This document shows positions 46,250-54,351 of a DNA stretch of 64,000 bases, piece by piece. Under the pieces are notes generated by a model. That model did not search any database, was not told where the DNA came from, and saw only the letters and a program-made list of their open reading frames with translations. Location of the stretch: positions 1,488,001 through 1,552,000 of the forward strand of contig BPJS01000001.1 of the NCBI GenBank assembly GCA_026004735.1, in the 5' to 3' direction. The stretch's first letter is position 1. Each line of letters starts with the position of its first letter. Made by a program: the position numbers and the translations under genes. Source of the DNA: Isosphaeraceae bacterium (GTDB lineage Bacteria; Planctomycetota; Planctomycetia; Isosphaerales; Isosphaeraceae).

Positions 46250-47959
46250 ATGGATGCTGCGCGCGTTGCCCTGCTCGGAGCGATCATCACCGTCGGGACG
46301 GCACACGCCGAAGATCCTCCCCGCGGCGAGGTCACCCAGCACACCTTCGCCTCCAGCTCCGTCTTCCCCGGCACGACCCGCGACTACTGGCTCTACGTCC
46401 CTGCCCAATACGACCCGGCCCAGCCGGCCTGCGTCTACGTCAACCAGGACGGGATCCAGTTCAACGCGCCCGAGGTCTTCGACCGCTTGATCGCCGCCGG
46501 TCAGATGCCAATCACCATCGGTGTCTTCGTTCGGCCTGGCGTCGTGCCAGCCCTTCGGCCGGATGCCCTCGATCGCTACAACCGTAGCGTCGAATACGAC
46601 AGCCTCGGCGACGCCTACGCCCGATTCCTTCTCGAAGAACTGCTGCCCGACGTCGAAACAAAAACGACCCGCGACGGCCGCCCGATCCGTCTGTCCAAGA
46701 ACGGAAACGACCGCGCGATCGGCGGCGCTAGCAGCGGCGCTATCGCCGCCTTCACGGCCGCCTGGGAACGACCCGACGGCTTCACCCGCGTCTTCAGTGC
46801 GATCGGTACCTACGTCGGCCTGCGCGGCGGCGACGAATACCATACCTGGATTCGCAAATTCGAACCGAAACCCATCCGGATCTTCCTCGAAGACGGGCAG
46901 AACGATCTCAACATCTACGGCGGCGACTGGTGGACGGCCAACCAGCAAATCGAACGCGCCCTCCGATTCGCCGGCTACGAGGTCGAGCACGCCTGGGGCA
47001 CCGGCGGTCACGACACCCGCCACGCGACCGAGGTCTTCCCCGACGCCATGCGGTTCCTCTGGCGCGGCTGGCCCGAGCCGGTCAAAGCCGGTCCGGGAAG
47101 CCCCCAACTCCGGGAGATCGTTGCGCCGGCGGAAGGTTGGCGCGTCGTCGGCTCGGGCTATCAGCGGGCCGAGGCCGCCGCCGTCGACGCCCAGGGCCGA
47201 GTCACCTTCCGCGACCTGCCCAACGGCCGGGCCTTTCGGATCGAGCCAGATGGCCAGATAACGCCCCTTGACGGCGATCATCACCCCGCCCTGCGCCTGG
47301 CCTTCTCGCCCGCAGGCCGCCTCTACGCCACCCTCGAAAACGACGCCACCCTGGCCGTCTTCGAGTCCGATCAGCCCTCCGCGCGGCTACCGCTCGACTC
47401 ACCCGGTCACGACCTGATCGTCGCCCACAGCGGCTCGATCTACGTGACCAGCCCACCCCGCGACCCGGACGGTCCAAGCCGCATCTGGCTCGTCCGCCCG
47501 GACGGCTCGACGCAGCTTGTCGATGAATCCTATGGCCAGGTCACCGGAATGACACTTTCGCCGGATCAATCGCTGCTATATGTAGCCGACGGGCGATCCC
47601 ACTGGGTGACCAGCTTTCAAATCCAGCCCGACGGCACCTTGGCCCACAAACAGCGTTTCTTTCGTCTCCATCGGCCCGACACACCCGACGACGCTGGCGC
47701 CGACGGCCTCGAAGTCGACGCCGACGGCCGTCTCTACGTTGCGACCCGACTCGGCATCCAGGTCTGCGACCAGGCCGGCCGCGTCAACGCGATCCTCCCT
47801 CTTCCCGGCGGTGCCCAGCCGACCAATCTAACCTTCGGCGGCGCAGGCTTCGACGTACTCTACGTGACGGCGGGCGACCGGGTCTTCGCCCGCAAACTCA
47901 AAGTTCGCGGCGCTCCAGCGTTTCAGGCTCCGATCAAGCCTCGTCCGCCCCGCCTCTGA
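46250..47959 (+). CDS. secreted esterase fused to SMP-30-like beta-propeller
   Basis: A 569-residue two-domain protein. A signal peptide ends at AHAEDPP. The first domain (about 25-285) is an esterase of the enterochelin/feruloyl group: DYWLYVPAQYDP, VYVNQDGIQF, the nucleophile elbow GGASSGAIAAF near residue 161, an acid in FLEDGQNDLN and the His in GTGGHDTRH. The second domain (about 300-560) is an SMP-30/gluconolactonase-type propeller (MTLSPDQSLLYVADGRS; DGLEVDADGRLYVATRLG). Both halves look intact. The fusion suggests stepwise cleavage of a sugar ester and a lactone, or use of the propeller for binding. GAGGG precedes the ATG. No sugar-uptake genes are adjacent. Confidence 0.88.
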   Translation: MDAARVALLGAIITVGTAHAEDPPRGEVTQHTFASSSVFPGTTRDYWLYVPAQYDPAQPACVYVNQDGIQFNAPEVFDRLIAAGQMPITIGVFVRPGVVPALRPDALDRYNRSVEYDSLGDAYARFLLEELLPDVETKTTRDGRPIRLSKNGNDRAIGGASSGAIAAFTAAWERPDGFTRVFSAIGTYVGLRGGDEYHTWIRKFEPKPIRIFLEDGQNDLNIYGGDWWTANQQIERALRFAGYEVEHAWGTGGHDTRHATEVFPDAMRFLWRGWPEPVKAGPGSPQLREIVAPAEGWRVVGSGYQRAEAAAVDAQGRVTFRDLPNGRAFRIEPDGQITPLDGDHHPALRLAFSPAGRLYATLENDATLAVFESDQPSARLPLDSPGHDLIVAHSGSIYVTSPPRDPDGPSRIWLVRPDGSTQLVDESYGQVTGMTLSPDQSLLYVADGRSHWVTSFQIQPDGTLAHKQRFFRLHRPDTPDDAGADGLEVDADGRLYVATRLGIQVCDQAGRVNAILPLPGGAQPTNLTFGGAGFDVLYVTAGDRVFARKLKVRGAPAFQAPIKPRPPRL

Positions 47960-48107
47960 TCCCCCCGCCCGCCGTTGTCGGTCGGCTCAGGCTCTGCCGG
48001 TCCACCGCCCCCCCGCGACCGAGCACTCGCCGTTTGGAGCTTCTTCCCCGCCCGCCCCATGATCCAATGCCCCGGGCGCTGATCCGCACGATTCGGAGGA
48101 TTAACGA

Positions 48108-48974
48108 ATGCCTGCCCTGGCATGCCTCAACGGCGTCTTCTCGTCTCCGGAGGACGCCCGCGTTCCGATCTGGGACCGCGGGTTTCTCTTCGGCGACTCG
48201 GTCTACGAGGTCTGCCGGCTCTACCAAGGACGCGCCTGGCTCGAAGCCGAGCACTGGGCGCGTCTGGATCGGAGCCTGTCCGCCGTTCGCATCCGCGGCG
48301 TGGATCTTGACGCCTTGGCCCTTCGCATGCGTCAGACCGTCCTCAAAAGCCAGATCAAAGAGGGCATCGTCTATATCCAGTTCACCCGCGGCGTTGCTCC
48401 CCGCGCCCATGCCTTTCCCCAGCCGCCCGTGCCACCGACTGAGCTGATCGTCGTCATGCCCTACGACGACGGTCCGACGGCGCGGCGACGCATCGAGGGC
48501 GCGGCCGTGATCAGCCGTCCCGATCTGCGCTGGGGACGCTGCGATATCAAATCGACCAACCTGCTGCCCAATGTGCTGGCCTGCCAGGAGGCGACCGAAG
48601 CGGGAGCGATCGAGGCCGTGCTCGTCGATCGCGACGGCTACGTCACCGAAGCCACGCACTCCTCACTGCTCTGGGTTCGCCAAGGCGTCGTCGAAGCCTC
48701 GCCTGAGGGAACGGAGATCCTCCCAGGCACGACTCGCCAACTCCTCTTGCGGCTGATTCGCGAGGAAGGGCTCTCCTTTCGCGAAACCCGAATCGCCCGA
48801 TCCGAACTGGCGGCGTGCGAGGAAGTTTTGCTCTCAGGAACGACGCTTGAGCTGATGCCTGTCGTTCGGGTCGACGGCGACCCAGTTGGCTCGGGCATGC
48901 CCGGCCCGATCGCTCGACGCTTGCAGACCGCCTTCCGCCGCAGCGTCCAGCGCTGGCTGGAGACCGGCGCATGA
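48108..48974 (+). CDS. dat: D-amino-acid aminotransferase (class IV)
   Basis: A 288-residue fold-type IV PLP enzyme. The ATG follows GGAGG with ideal spacing. The family marks are VPIWDRGFLFGDSVYEV, YIQFTRGVAPRAH, the PLP lysine Lys148 in DIKSTNLLPN, and VTEATHSSLLWV, then EVLLSGTTLELMPV. The pattern RCDIKSTNLLPNVLA and the TTLELMPV loop fit D-alanine/D-amino-acid aminotransferase better than branched-chain IlvE or aminodeoxychorismate lyase. It would make D-alanine or D-glutamate, for example for peptidoglycan. Its stop overlaps the next ATG by four bases (ATGA), so the glycosyltransferase-like gene is translationally coupled. Confidence 0.88.
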   Translation: MPALACLNGVFSSPEDARVPIWDRGFLFGDSVYEVCRLYQGRAWLEAEHWARLDRSLSAVRIRGVDLDALALRMRQTVLKSQIKEGIVYIQFTRGVAPRAHAFPQPPVPPTELIVVMPYDDGPTARRRIEGAAVISRPDLRWGRCDIKSTNLLPNVLACQEATEAGAIEAVLVDRDGYVTEATHSSLLWVRQGVVEASPEGTEILPGTTRQLLLRLIREEGLSFRETRIARSELAACEEVLLSGTTLELMPVVRVDGDPVGSGMPGPIARRLQTAFRRSVQRWLETGA

Positions 48975-49801
48975 CCCAGTCCGCGTCCCCCGAGCCGGCG
49001 ATCTTCGACCCCTTGGGCGATGCGCTGCGTCGCGAGTCCCGTCGTGGCGCCGCGATCGAAGTCCTGGTCCGCGACTTCGGCGATCCCGACCGCGTTCAAT
49101 CGATCGGCTCGGGGCTGGTCGAGCTGGCTCGCGCCGCCGGCCATCAAGCGTCGTGGCGGACAGTCGCCGTCGAAGTTCACGCCAGCGAGGGCCAGGCTCT
49201 CCAGCATGCGATCGCCGCGGCCTCGGCTCCTCTCGTGCTTTACACGACGGCCGTCGAACCCTGGACGGCCGCTCATCTCCGCCCCTTGCTCGACGCCATT
49301 GAACGCGCCGACCACGTTCTGGGCCGCCGGCCGCTCCGCGGACCGATGCTCTGGCAGGCTCGGTTTCGGAAGCTCATCCGCTCGATCCTCTTCGCCACCC
49401 CGATCCTCGACCCTCACACCCCCTGCCGCCTTCATCGTCGCGAAGCCATCTCCGCCATTCCCCTTCAGTCCGAATCCTGCTACGTCGACGTGGAGCTGCT
49501 CGCCAAAGCAACCTTTCTAGGCCAAATTATCGAGGAGGTCGATGTACCCTGGCTGCCCGCCGATGAAAACCCCCAGCGCCGGTTGCTCTGGTCCCACGAC
49601 CGGGCCGATCTTTGGCGCCGGCCCGTCTTCCGGCCCCTCACCGGCCCACCGCTCTCAGCTCCAGCGGAAGATCCGCAACGCGACCCAGAATGTCCCGATC
49701 GCCCAGGCGGAGAGAATCAACAGATGAGGAACCAGACTCTCCAGCCCCACGCCCTCGAGAATAACGGCGCGCAGCCCGGATGTGAGTTGCGTGAGCGGTA
49801 A
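48971..49801 (+). CDS. GT2 glycosyltransferase-like protein
   Basis: A 276-residue protein coupled to the dat gene by an ATGA overlap. From about residue 85 to 210 it resembles family 2 glycosyltransferases of the dolichol-phosphate mannose type: ASAPLVLYTTAVEPW, the RADHVLGRRPLRG loop, the DPHTPCRLHRREAI segment and CYVDVELLAKATFLGQIIEEVDVPW. The N-terminal nucleotide-binding part is short, and the DxD metal motif is not obvious, so activity is uncertain. The last 50 or so residues have an odd Gln/Pro/Asn-rich composition and are encoded where the frame runs 147 bases into the oppositely oriented ABC permease gene. The functional part probably ends near residue 222. Confidence 0.6.
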   Translation: MTQSASPEPAIFDPLGDALRRESRRGAAIEVLVRDFGDPDRVQSIGSGLVELARAAGHQASWRTVAVEVHASEGQALQHAIAAASAPLVLYTTAVEPWTAAHLRPLLDAIERADHVLGRRPLRGPMLWQARFRKLIRSILFATPILDPHTPCRLHRREAISAIPLQSESCYVDVELLAKATFLGQIIEEVDVPWLPADENPQRRLLWSHDRADLWRRPVFRPLTGPPLSAPAEDPQRDPECPDRPGGENQQMRNQTLQPHALENNGAQPGCELRER

Positions 49802-50728
49802 GGCCTGAATCAGCGGCTGCATCGCGGCCGGGTAACGCTCGCTGGAGAAGAAAACTCCCGAGAGCAGCCACATCGGGATCATCACCGCATTCATCAGGCC
49901 GGAGACCGTCTCGGTCGTCTCGGCGCGGCTGGCGACCAGCAGTCCGATTCCCGCAAACGCCAAGGCTCCCACGACGACCACCACCGCCAGCGTCAACAGG
50001 CTCCCGCGAATCGGCATCCCGAACACCAGCCGCCCCAGCAGCAACAGGACCGTGACATCCGGCAGCAGAAACGTCAACCGTGACCCTAAGAGCGCCAGCA
50101 GAAAATCCTGCCGTGGCATCGGCGTGGCGGCAAACCGCTTCAGCAACTTGCCAATCCGCATATTGACCAGGAAAAAGCCGATCCCCCACAGCCCGCCGCC
50201 CATCGTGTTCAGACCAATCAGCCCGGGAATCAAAAAGTCGATATAGCGCGAACCCGGCTCCTGGACGAGTGCGTCCTTCGGCTCGAATACATCAACGCGG
50301 CCCTGCGCTCGCTGAAGAACGTCGTCCACCGCCGCGCGTGCCAAATTGGCCTCAGCCCGCGTCGGGTCATAGTGATACACAACTCCGCCGTCGGTGCGCG
50401 GCTCAATGACCAGAATCTCCCGCCCGGTGCGCAACCGCCGATCCGCCTCGGCAAACGGCCGCGTCGTGACCCTCAGACCCGGCCGACCCGCGCGACCCTC
50501 GCGTGCCTCCGGCACCGATAGCGCCGCCACGATCGACTCCGAACCTGGCCCCTCGGCCACAACCACGGCCGCCGACTCCGGCGGCCGATTCTGAAACGCT
50601 AGCCCCAGCACCAACGCCATAATCATCGGAAAGCCATACACCCAAAAAACTCGAGCCGGCTGGCGGTAAAACTCCCGCAACCGCGCACAGTAAAGTTCTC
50701 TGAGTGAAGGTCGTATCGATGGAATCAT
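49655..50728 (-). CDS. ABC-2 type transporter permease
   Basis: A 357-residue inner membrane permease. It has one N-terminal membrane segment (FWVYGFPMIMALVLGLAF), a soluble extracytoplasmic loop (about 50-165), then five or so further segments (IDFLIPGLIGLNTMGGGLWG; LLTLAVVVVVGALAFAGIGLL; NAVMIPMWLLSGVFFSSERYP). This is the ABC-2 family layout of drug and lipid exporters, with the ERYP loop before the last segment. The ATP-binding gene lies 74 bases upstream in the same direction, behind the MMPL gene. AAGAGAG precedes the ATG. The 3' end overlaps the convergent glycosyltransferase-like frame by 147 bases. The substrate is unknown. Confidence 0.92.
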   Translation of the reverse strand: MIPSIRPSLRELYCARLREFYRQPARVFWVYGFPMIMALVLGLAFQNRPPESAAVVVAEGPGSESIVAALSVPEAREGRAGRPGLRVTTRPFAEADRRLRTGREILVIEPRTDGGVVYHYDPTRAEANLARAAVDDVLQRAQGRVDVFEPKDALVQEPGSRYIDFLIPGLIGLNTMGGGLWGIGFFLVNMRIGKLLKRFAATPMPRQDFLLALLGSRLTFLLPDVTVLLLLGRLVFGMPIRGSLLTLAVVVVVGALAFAGIGLLVASRAETTETVSGLMNAVMIPMWLLSGVFFSSERYPAAMQPLIQALPLTQLTSGLRAVILEGVGLESLVPHLLILSAWAIGTFWVALRIFRWS

Positions 50729-50802
50729 CGCTCTCTTTCAAAAGATCACGAGGAAAGACCGCTTCCGTCGGCTCCACGCCCGCGAGCAGCCGGCTCTCCC
50801 CC

Positions 50803-51807
50803 TCATGCCCGAACCCGGCGCGGACGACGCGTCCGCGGCTGCGCCTCCGAAGCCGGCTCTTGATTGTCGCGAAGATGACGCCCCGTCAACGCCACGAACA
50901 CATCCTCCAGGCTCACATGCCGCGTCGTCAGCCGCCCAAGCTGACGCCCGGTCGCCTCCAGGTGGCTGATCAGCCGCGGCAGCACCCGGTGAGGCTCGGA
51001 AACCGTCAGCTCAAAACCATTCCCACGCTCCACCGCCTTCAAGACCCCCTCCAGTCCGGCGAATTCGCTGGCCTGAACCTCCGTTCCGTGATTCTCGATC
51101 GCAAATTCAATCACATGCTCACCCCCTAGCCGCGCGATCAGCTCTGCCGGCGTCCCCAAAGCAATCACCTGTCCATGGTCGACGATCGCAACGCGGTCGC
51201 AGAGCCGCTCGGCCTCATCCATGTAGTGGGTCGTCAGAACCGTAGTCCGGCCGCGGCCCTGCAACTCGCGGATCACATCCTGGAGCTGAAGCCGCGACTG
51301 CGGATCCAGACCCGTGGTCGGTTCATCAAGAAAGAGCAGCTCCGGATCGCCTACCAGCGCCAGCGCGACCGCCAGCCGGCGCTGCTGACCGCCCGACAGC
51401 GTCTCGACAAAGGCGTTCGCCTTGGCTTCCAACGCCACTCGACGCAACACCTCCGCGCCGTCCAGCCCATGGTCGTAAAAGCTGCGAAACAGGCGGACCA
51501 TCTCCGCGACAGTCGCCTTCTCCGGAAAGCGCGTCTCCTGCAACGTCACCCCAATCCGCTGCCGGATGTACGCCGCATCCAGCGACCAGCGATGCCCTAA
51601 TACTTCAACCTCACCAGATGTCGGTTCGTTGAGCCCTTCCAAAATTTCGACCGTCGTCGTCTTACCAGCTCCGTTCGGCCCCAGCAGACCGAAGCATTCC
51701 CCCGCCTGAACCTCCAGGTCCAGACCCCGAACGGCGTGCACGGGACCATCCCGCCCCGGGTACGTCTTAACCAGGTTTCGGACGCCAATCACAGTCTGAC
51801 AGCTCAT
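50803..51807 (-). CDS. ABC transporter ATP-binding protein
   Basis: A 334-residue ATPase partner of the adjacent permease. Walker A is GPNGAGKTTT, the Q-loop is in VTLQETRFPE, the signature is LSGGQQRRLAVALAL, Walker B is LLFLDEPTTGLDP and the switch His is in VLTTHYMDEAE. This is the DRA/CcmA subfamily of exporters. A C-terminal extension (about 230-334) has an EFAIENHGTEV-like regulatory fold and an Arg-rich tail (RTRRPRRVRA). Its start overlaps the stop of the MMPL/RND gene by four bases (ATGA), so exporter components of two different superfamilies are translationally coupled. Confidence 0.95.
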   Translation of the reverse strand: MSCQTVIGVRNLVKTYPGRDGPVHAVRGLDLEVQAGECFGLLGPNGAGKTTTVEILEGLNEPTSGEVEVLGHRWSLDAAYIRQRIGVTLQETRFPEKATVAEMVRLFRSFYDHGLDGAEVLRRVALEAKANAFVETLSGGQQRRLAVALALVGDPELLFLDEPTTGLDPQSRLQLQDVIRELQGRGRTTVLTTHYMDEAERLCDRVAIVDHGQVIALGTPAELIARLGGEHVIEFAIENHGTEVQASEFAGLEGVLKAVERGNGFELTVSEPHRVLPRLISHLEATGRQLGRLTTRHVSLEDVFVALTGRHLRDNQEPASEAQPRTRRPRRVRA

Positions 51808-54263
51808 GCCTCAGGTTCCAATCGCGCAGGCTGAATCGACGGACCAGTTGATCCGCTACCGCCTCGCCGCTCCAGCGATCCGACCGCTTGCTCTCCCACC
51901 CGCAAACCCCCAAGCGACAAAAAGGCCGGCAGGAGCAACAGGTTGCCCAGCGTGCTGCCGAGCGTGGCAATCCCCACCATCGTCCCAAAATTTGAAAAAG
52001 GCACGAATTCGCTCACCCGCAGCACCGAAAATCCTACGGCGACCGCCAGGCTCGAAAGCAACACCCCCGGTCCGGTCAGAAGATAACTCTCCCGAATCGC
52101 CCGATGCACCGCTTCGCCGGCCGCACGTCGACGCCGATATTGAAGCAGACAGTGAAACGTATCGTCGACCGATAGACCCAGTGCCACACTCGCCACCAGG
52201 GCCGTCGCCAGATCGAGCGGAATCCGAAGCCACCCGGTGATCCCCAACACCAGTCCCACCGCCAACAGGGTCGGCACAATCGCCAACAACGCAAGCCACA
52301 CGCTCCGAAACGCCAGACCCAGCACGAGCAGAATCCCCACCGCCGACCAGACGAACGTGACCCACGACGTCTCCATCACCCCCCGCGTCGTCTGCGTCAG
52401 TAGCTGCGACAACCCCGCCAGAAACGGTTCTCGCCCGTCCACCTGGACATCCTGTTCCTCCGCCACCGCCGCTAGCGCCGCTTCAAACGCAGCCTGTTTC
52501 TCAAGCGCCGGCCTTCGCTCCGAGAGCCGCAAAACCACCCGTGCCCATCCACCTCCCGGCCCCTCCGACACAAAATTACGCAGCAACGCCGCCTGAGGCG
52601 AAGAGCCGATCAGCTCCAGCTTGATGCGAAGGGCCTCGGCCGCCCGCTCGTCATCGAGCGCCGCGATCTTGCCCTCGGGGTCCAGCACCGTCGCCGGCGA
52701 AACGACCTGATCGAACAACGCCCCATTCTCTCCACGCAGCGTCCGCAGCCGCTGATCCAACCTCCAGAACTCACGCAACCGCTCCCAGCCAAACTCTCCG
52801 GCGAACGGTACCACCAGCGATACCACGCCGATCCCTCCGAGCCGAGCCTCAGTCGCCTCATAATCCATTCGGGGCCGGGCGTGTTTTTTGAAAGCGTTTA
52901 CATAATTCGACTCGTATCGCAACCAGACCATTCCGGCCACAACCGGCGCGGCGGTCAACACAATCACTCCCACGACCGGACCCGGGTGCCGGATGACCCA
53001 CCAGGTCGGTCGGCTGAGCAGACGCCCCAGCCGCGAGACCGACCCCACCCGGACCGGCAGCTCCAGCCGAAACGGCGGCAGCATCGCGATCGGCGAGATC
53101 CCCAGCGTCAGCAGCGCAGCCATCAAAGTGCAAACCGCCAGAATCAGCCCGAACTGCCAGACCGGGACGACTCGACTGCTCAACAACGCGCCGTAGCCGA
53201 TCGTTCCCGCCAGCGCTGTCCACAAAATCGGCACCGATACGTGCCGCAGGCTCGCGCGGGTCGCTTCCCACCGATCTCCGCTCCGTCGCAACGCTTCGCG
53301 GAAGTGGATCGCCAAATGGCTGGCGGCCGGCATTGTCAACACCACGATCTGCGAACTGAGCGGACCGCTCGATAGCGAGAGCCGGATGTCCAGGGCCGCC
53401 AGCGCCGATTCGGCGATCCGCCACACGACCCATCCGGACAGAATCGGTACCACCGCCCACCAGAGACTGCGCGTCACCGAAATCAGCACGATCGCGATCA
53501 GCAGCATGCCGACGGTTGCCAGCCGCCGGCCATCGGCGTCGATCGCCGTGTAGCCGTCGGCCAGCAAGACTGGCGGTCCGGCTAGTGCGGGTCGACGCAG
53601 CCCATGGCGCTCGGCAAATCGGTCCGCCGCCGCACGCAACGCCGCGATCGTCTCGCGCGGCTCGTGCTGATCCATCGGCTTCAACCGCACAATCACGGAC
53701 GCCGATCGCCCCGACTCCGACACCACCGTCCCGACCATCAGCGGGTGCCCGACAACCCGATCCCGCAACGCCTCCAACGCGCCTCCCTCGGCCCGACGCA
53801 ACGCCCCTCCCACCGTCAAGGGACTACCGGCCGCGGCCAGCGTGCCCACATTGGCCGTCAACGCACGCAACGCCAACCGACGGGGCAGGGGGGGCAGCTT
53901 GACCAGATCAATCAGTCGATCATCCAGCTCCCAAAACAGCGGTAGCCGGTCCAGTGCCTGTACGTCCTCGACCGCCGAGATCCGTCCCGGCTCGACCTCC
54001 GCGACCAACTCCGCCAGGCGGTCCATCCCACTCGCTGTCAACAACTGCGGGTCATCATAGGTTATGAACACCAGATTGTCGCTGCCAAACAATCGGACCG
54101 CTCGCTCATAGGCCTGGACGTCCGCGTCGCCCTCCGGAAAAAACGCGGTCAACGACTGCTCGTACCGGATCGGCCGACCCCAAATCAACACACCCCCCAG
54201 CAACACCACCGCTCCCACAAGCGCCGCGAATCGCCAGCGGATCAGCAGATCGATCACAGGCAA
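51804..54263 (-). CDS. MMPL/RND superfamily transporter
   Basis: An 819-residue membrane protein with two internally similar halves. Each half has one membrane segment, a large extracytoplasmic loop (about 30-220 and 430-600), then a five-segment bundle. Hallmarks are RYEQSLTAFFPEGD after the first segment, GMLLIAIVLISVTRS, and the second-half segment VASVALGLSVDDTFHCLLQYRR, which carries the acidic pair used for proton coupling in RND proteins. HpnN-like hopanoid carriers and other lipid carriers belong to this group, but no hopanoid genes are near. The frame starts at TTG (54263) behind GGGGA; a GTG two codons later is also possible. The ATPase gene overlaps its stop codon. Confidence 0.88.
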   Translation of the reverse strand: MPVIDLLIRWRFAALVGAVVLLGGVLIWGRPIRYEQSLTAFFPEGDADVQAYERAVRLFGSDNLVFITYDDPQLLTASGMDRLAELVAEVEPGRISAVEDVQALDRLPLFWELDDRLIDLVKLPPLPRRLALRALTANVGTLAAAGSPLTVGGALRRAEGGALEALRDRVVGHPLMVGTVVSESGRSASVIVRLKPMDQHEPRETIAALRAAADRFAERHGLRRPALAGPPVLLADGYTAIDADGRRLATVGMLLIAIVLISVTRSLWWAVVPILSGWVVWRIAESALAALDIRLSLSSGPLSSQIVVLTMPAASHLAIHFREALRRSGDRWEATRASLRHVSVPILWTALAGTIGYGALLSSRVVPVWQFGLILAVCTLMAALLTLGISPIAMLPPFRLELPVRVGSVSRLGRLLSRPTWWVIRHPGPVVGVIVLTAAPVVAGMVWLRYESNYVNAFKKHARPRMDYEATEARLGGIGVVSLVVPFAGEFGWERLREFWRLDQRLRTLRGENGALFDQVVSPATVLDPEGKIAALDDERAAEALRIKLELIGSSPQAALLRNFVSEGPGGGWARVVLRLSERRPALEKQAAFEAALAAVAEEQDVQVDGREPFLAGLSQLLTQTTRGVMETSWVTFVWSAVGILLVLGLAFRSVWLALLAIVPTLLAVGLVLGITGWLRIPLDLATALVASVALGLSVDDTFHCLLQYRRRRAAGEAVHRAIRESYLLTGPGVLLSSLAVAVGFSVLRVSEFVPFSNFGTMVGIATLGSTLGNLLLLPAFLSLGGLRVGEQAVGSLERRGGSGSTGPSIQPARLEPEA

Positions 54264-54351
54264 AATTTCCCCATGTGGGCCGCCCAGCCGACGTCGGAAC
54301 CCGGCTCCGTCTCCGGCCTCGCCCTAGCGTCCGACCTCAATCCTCGACCCG

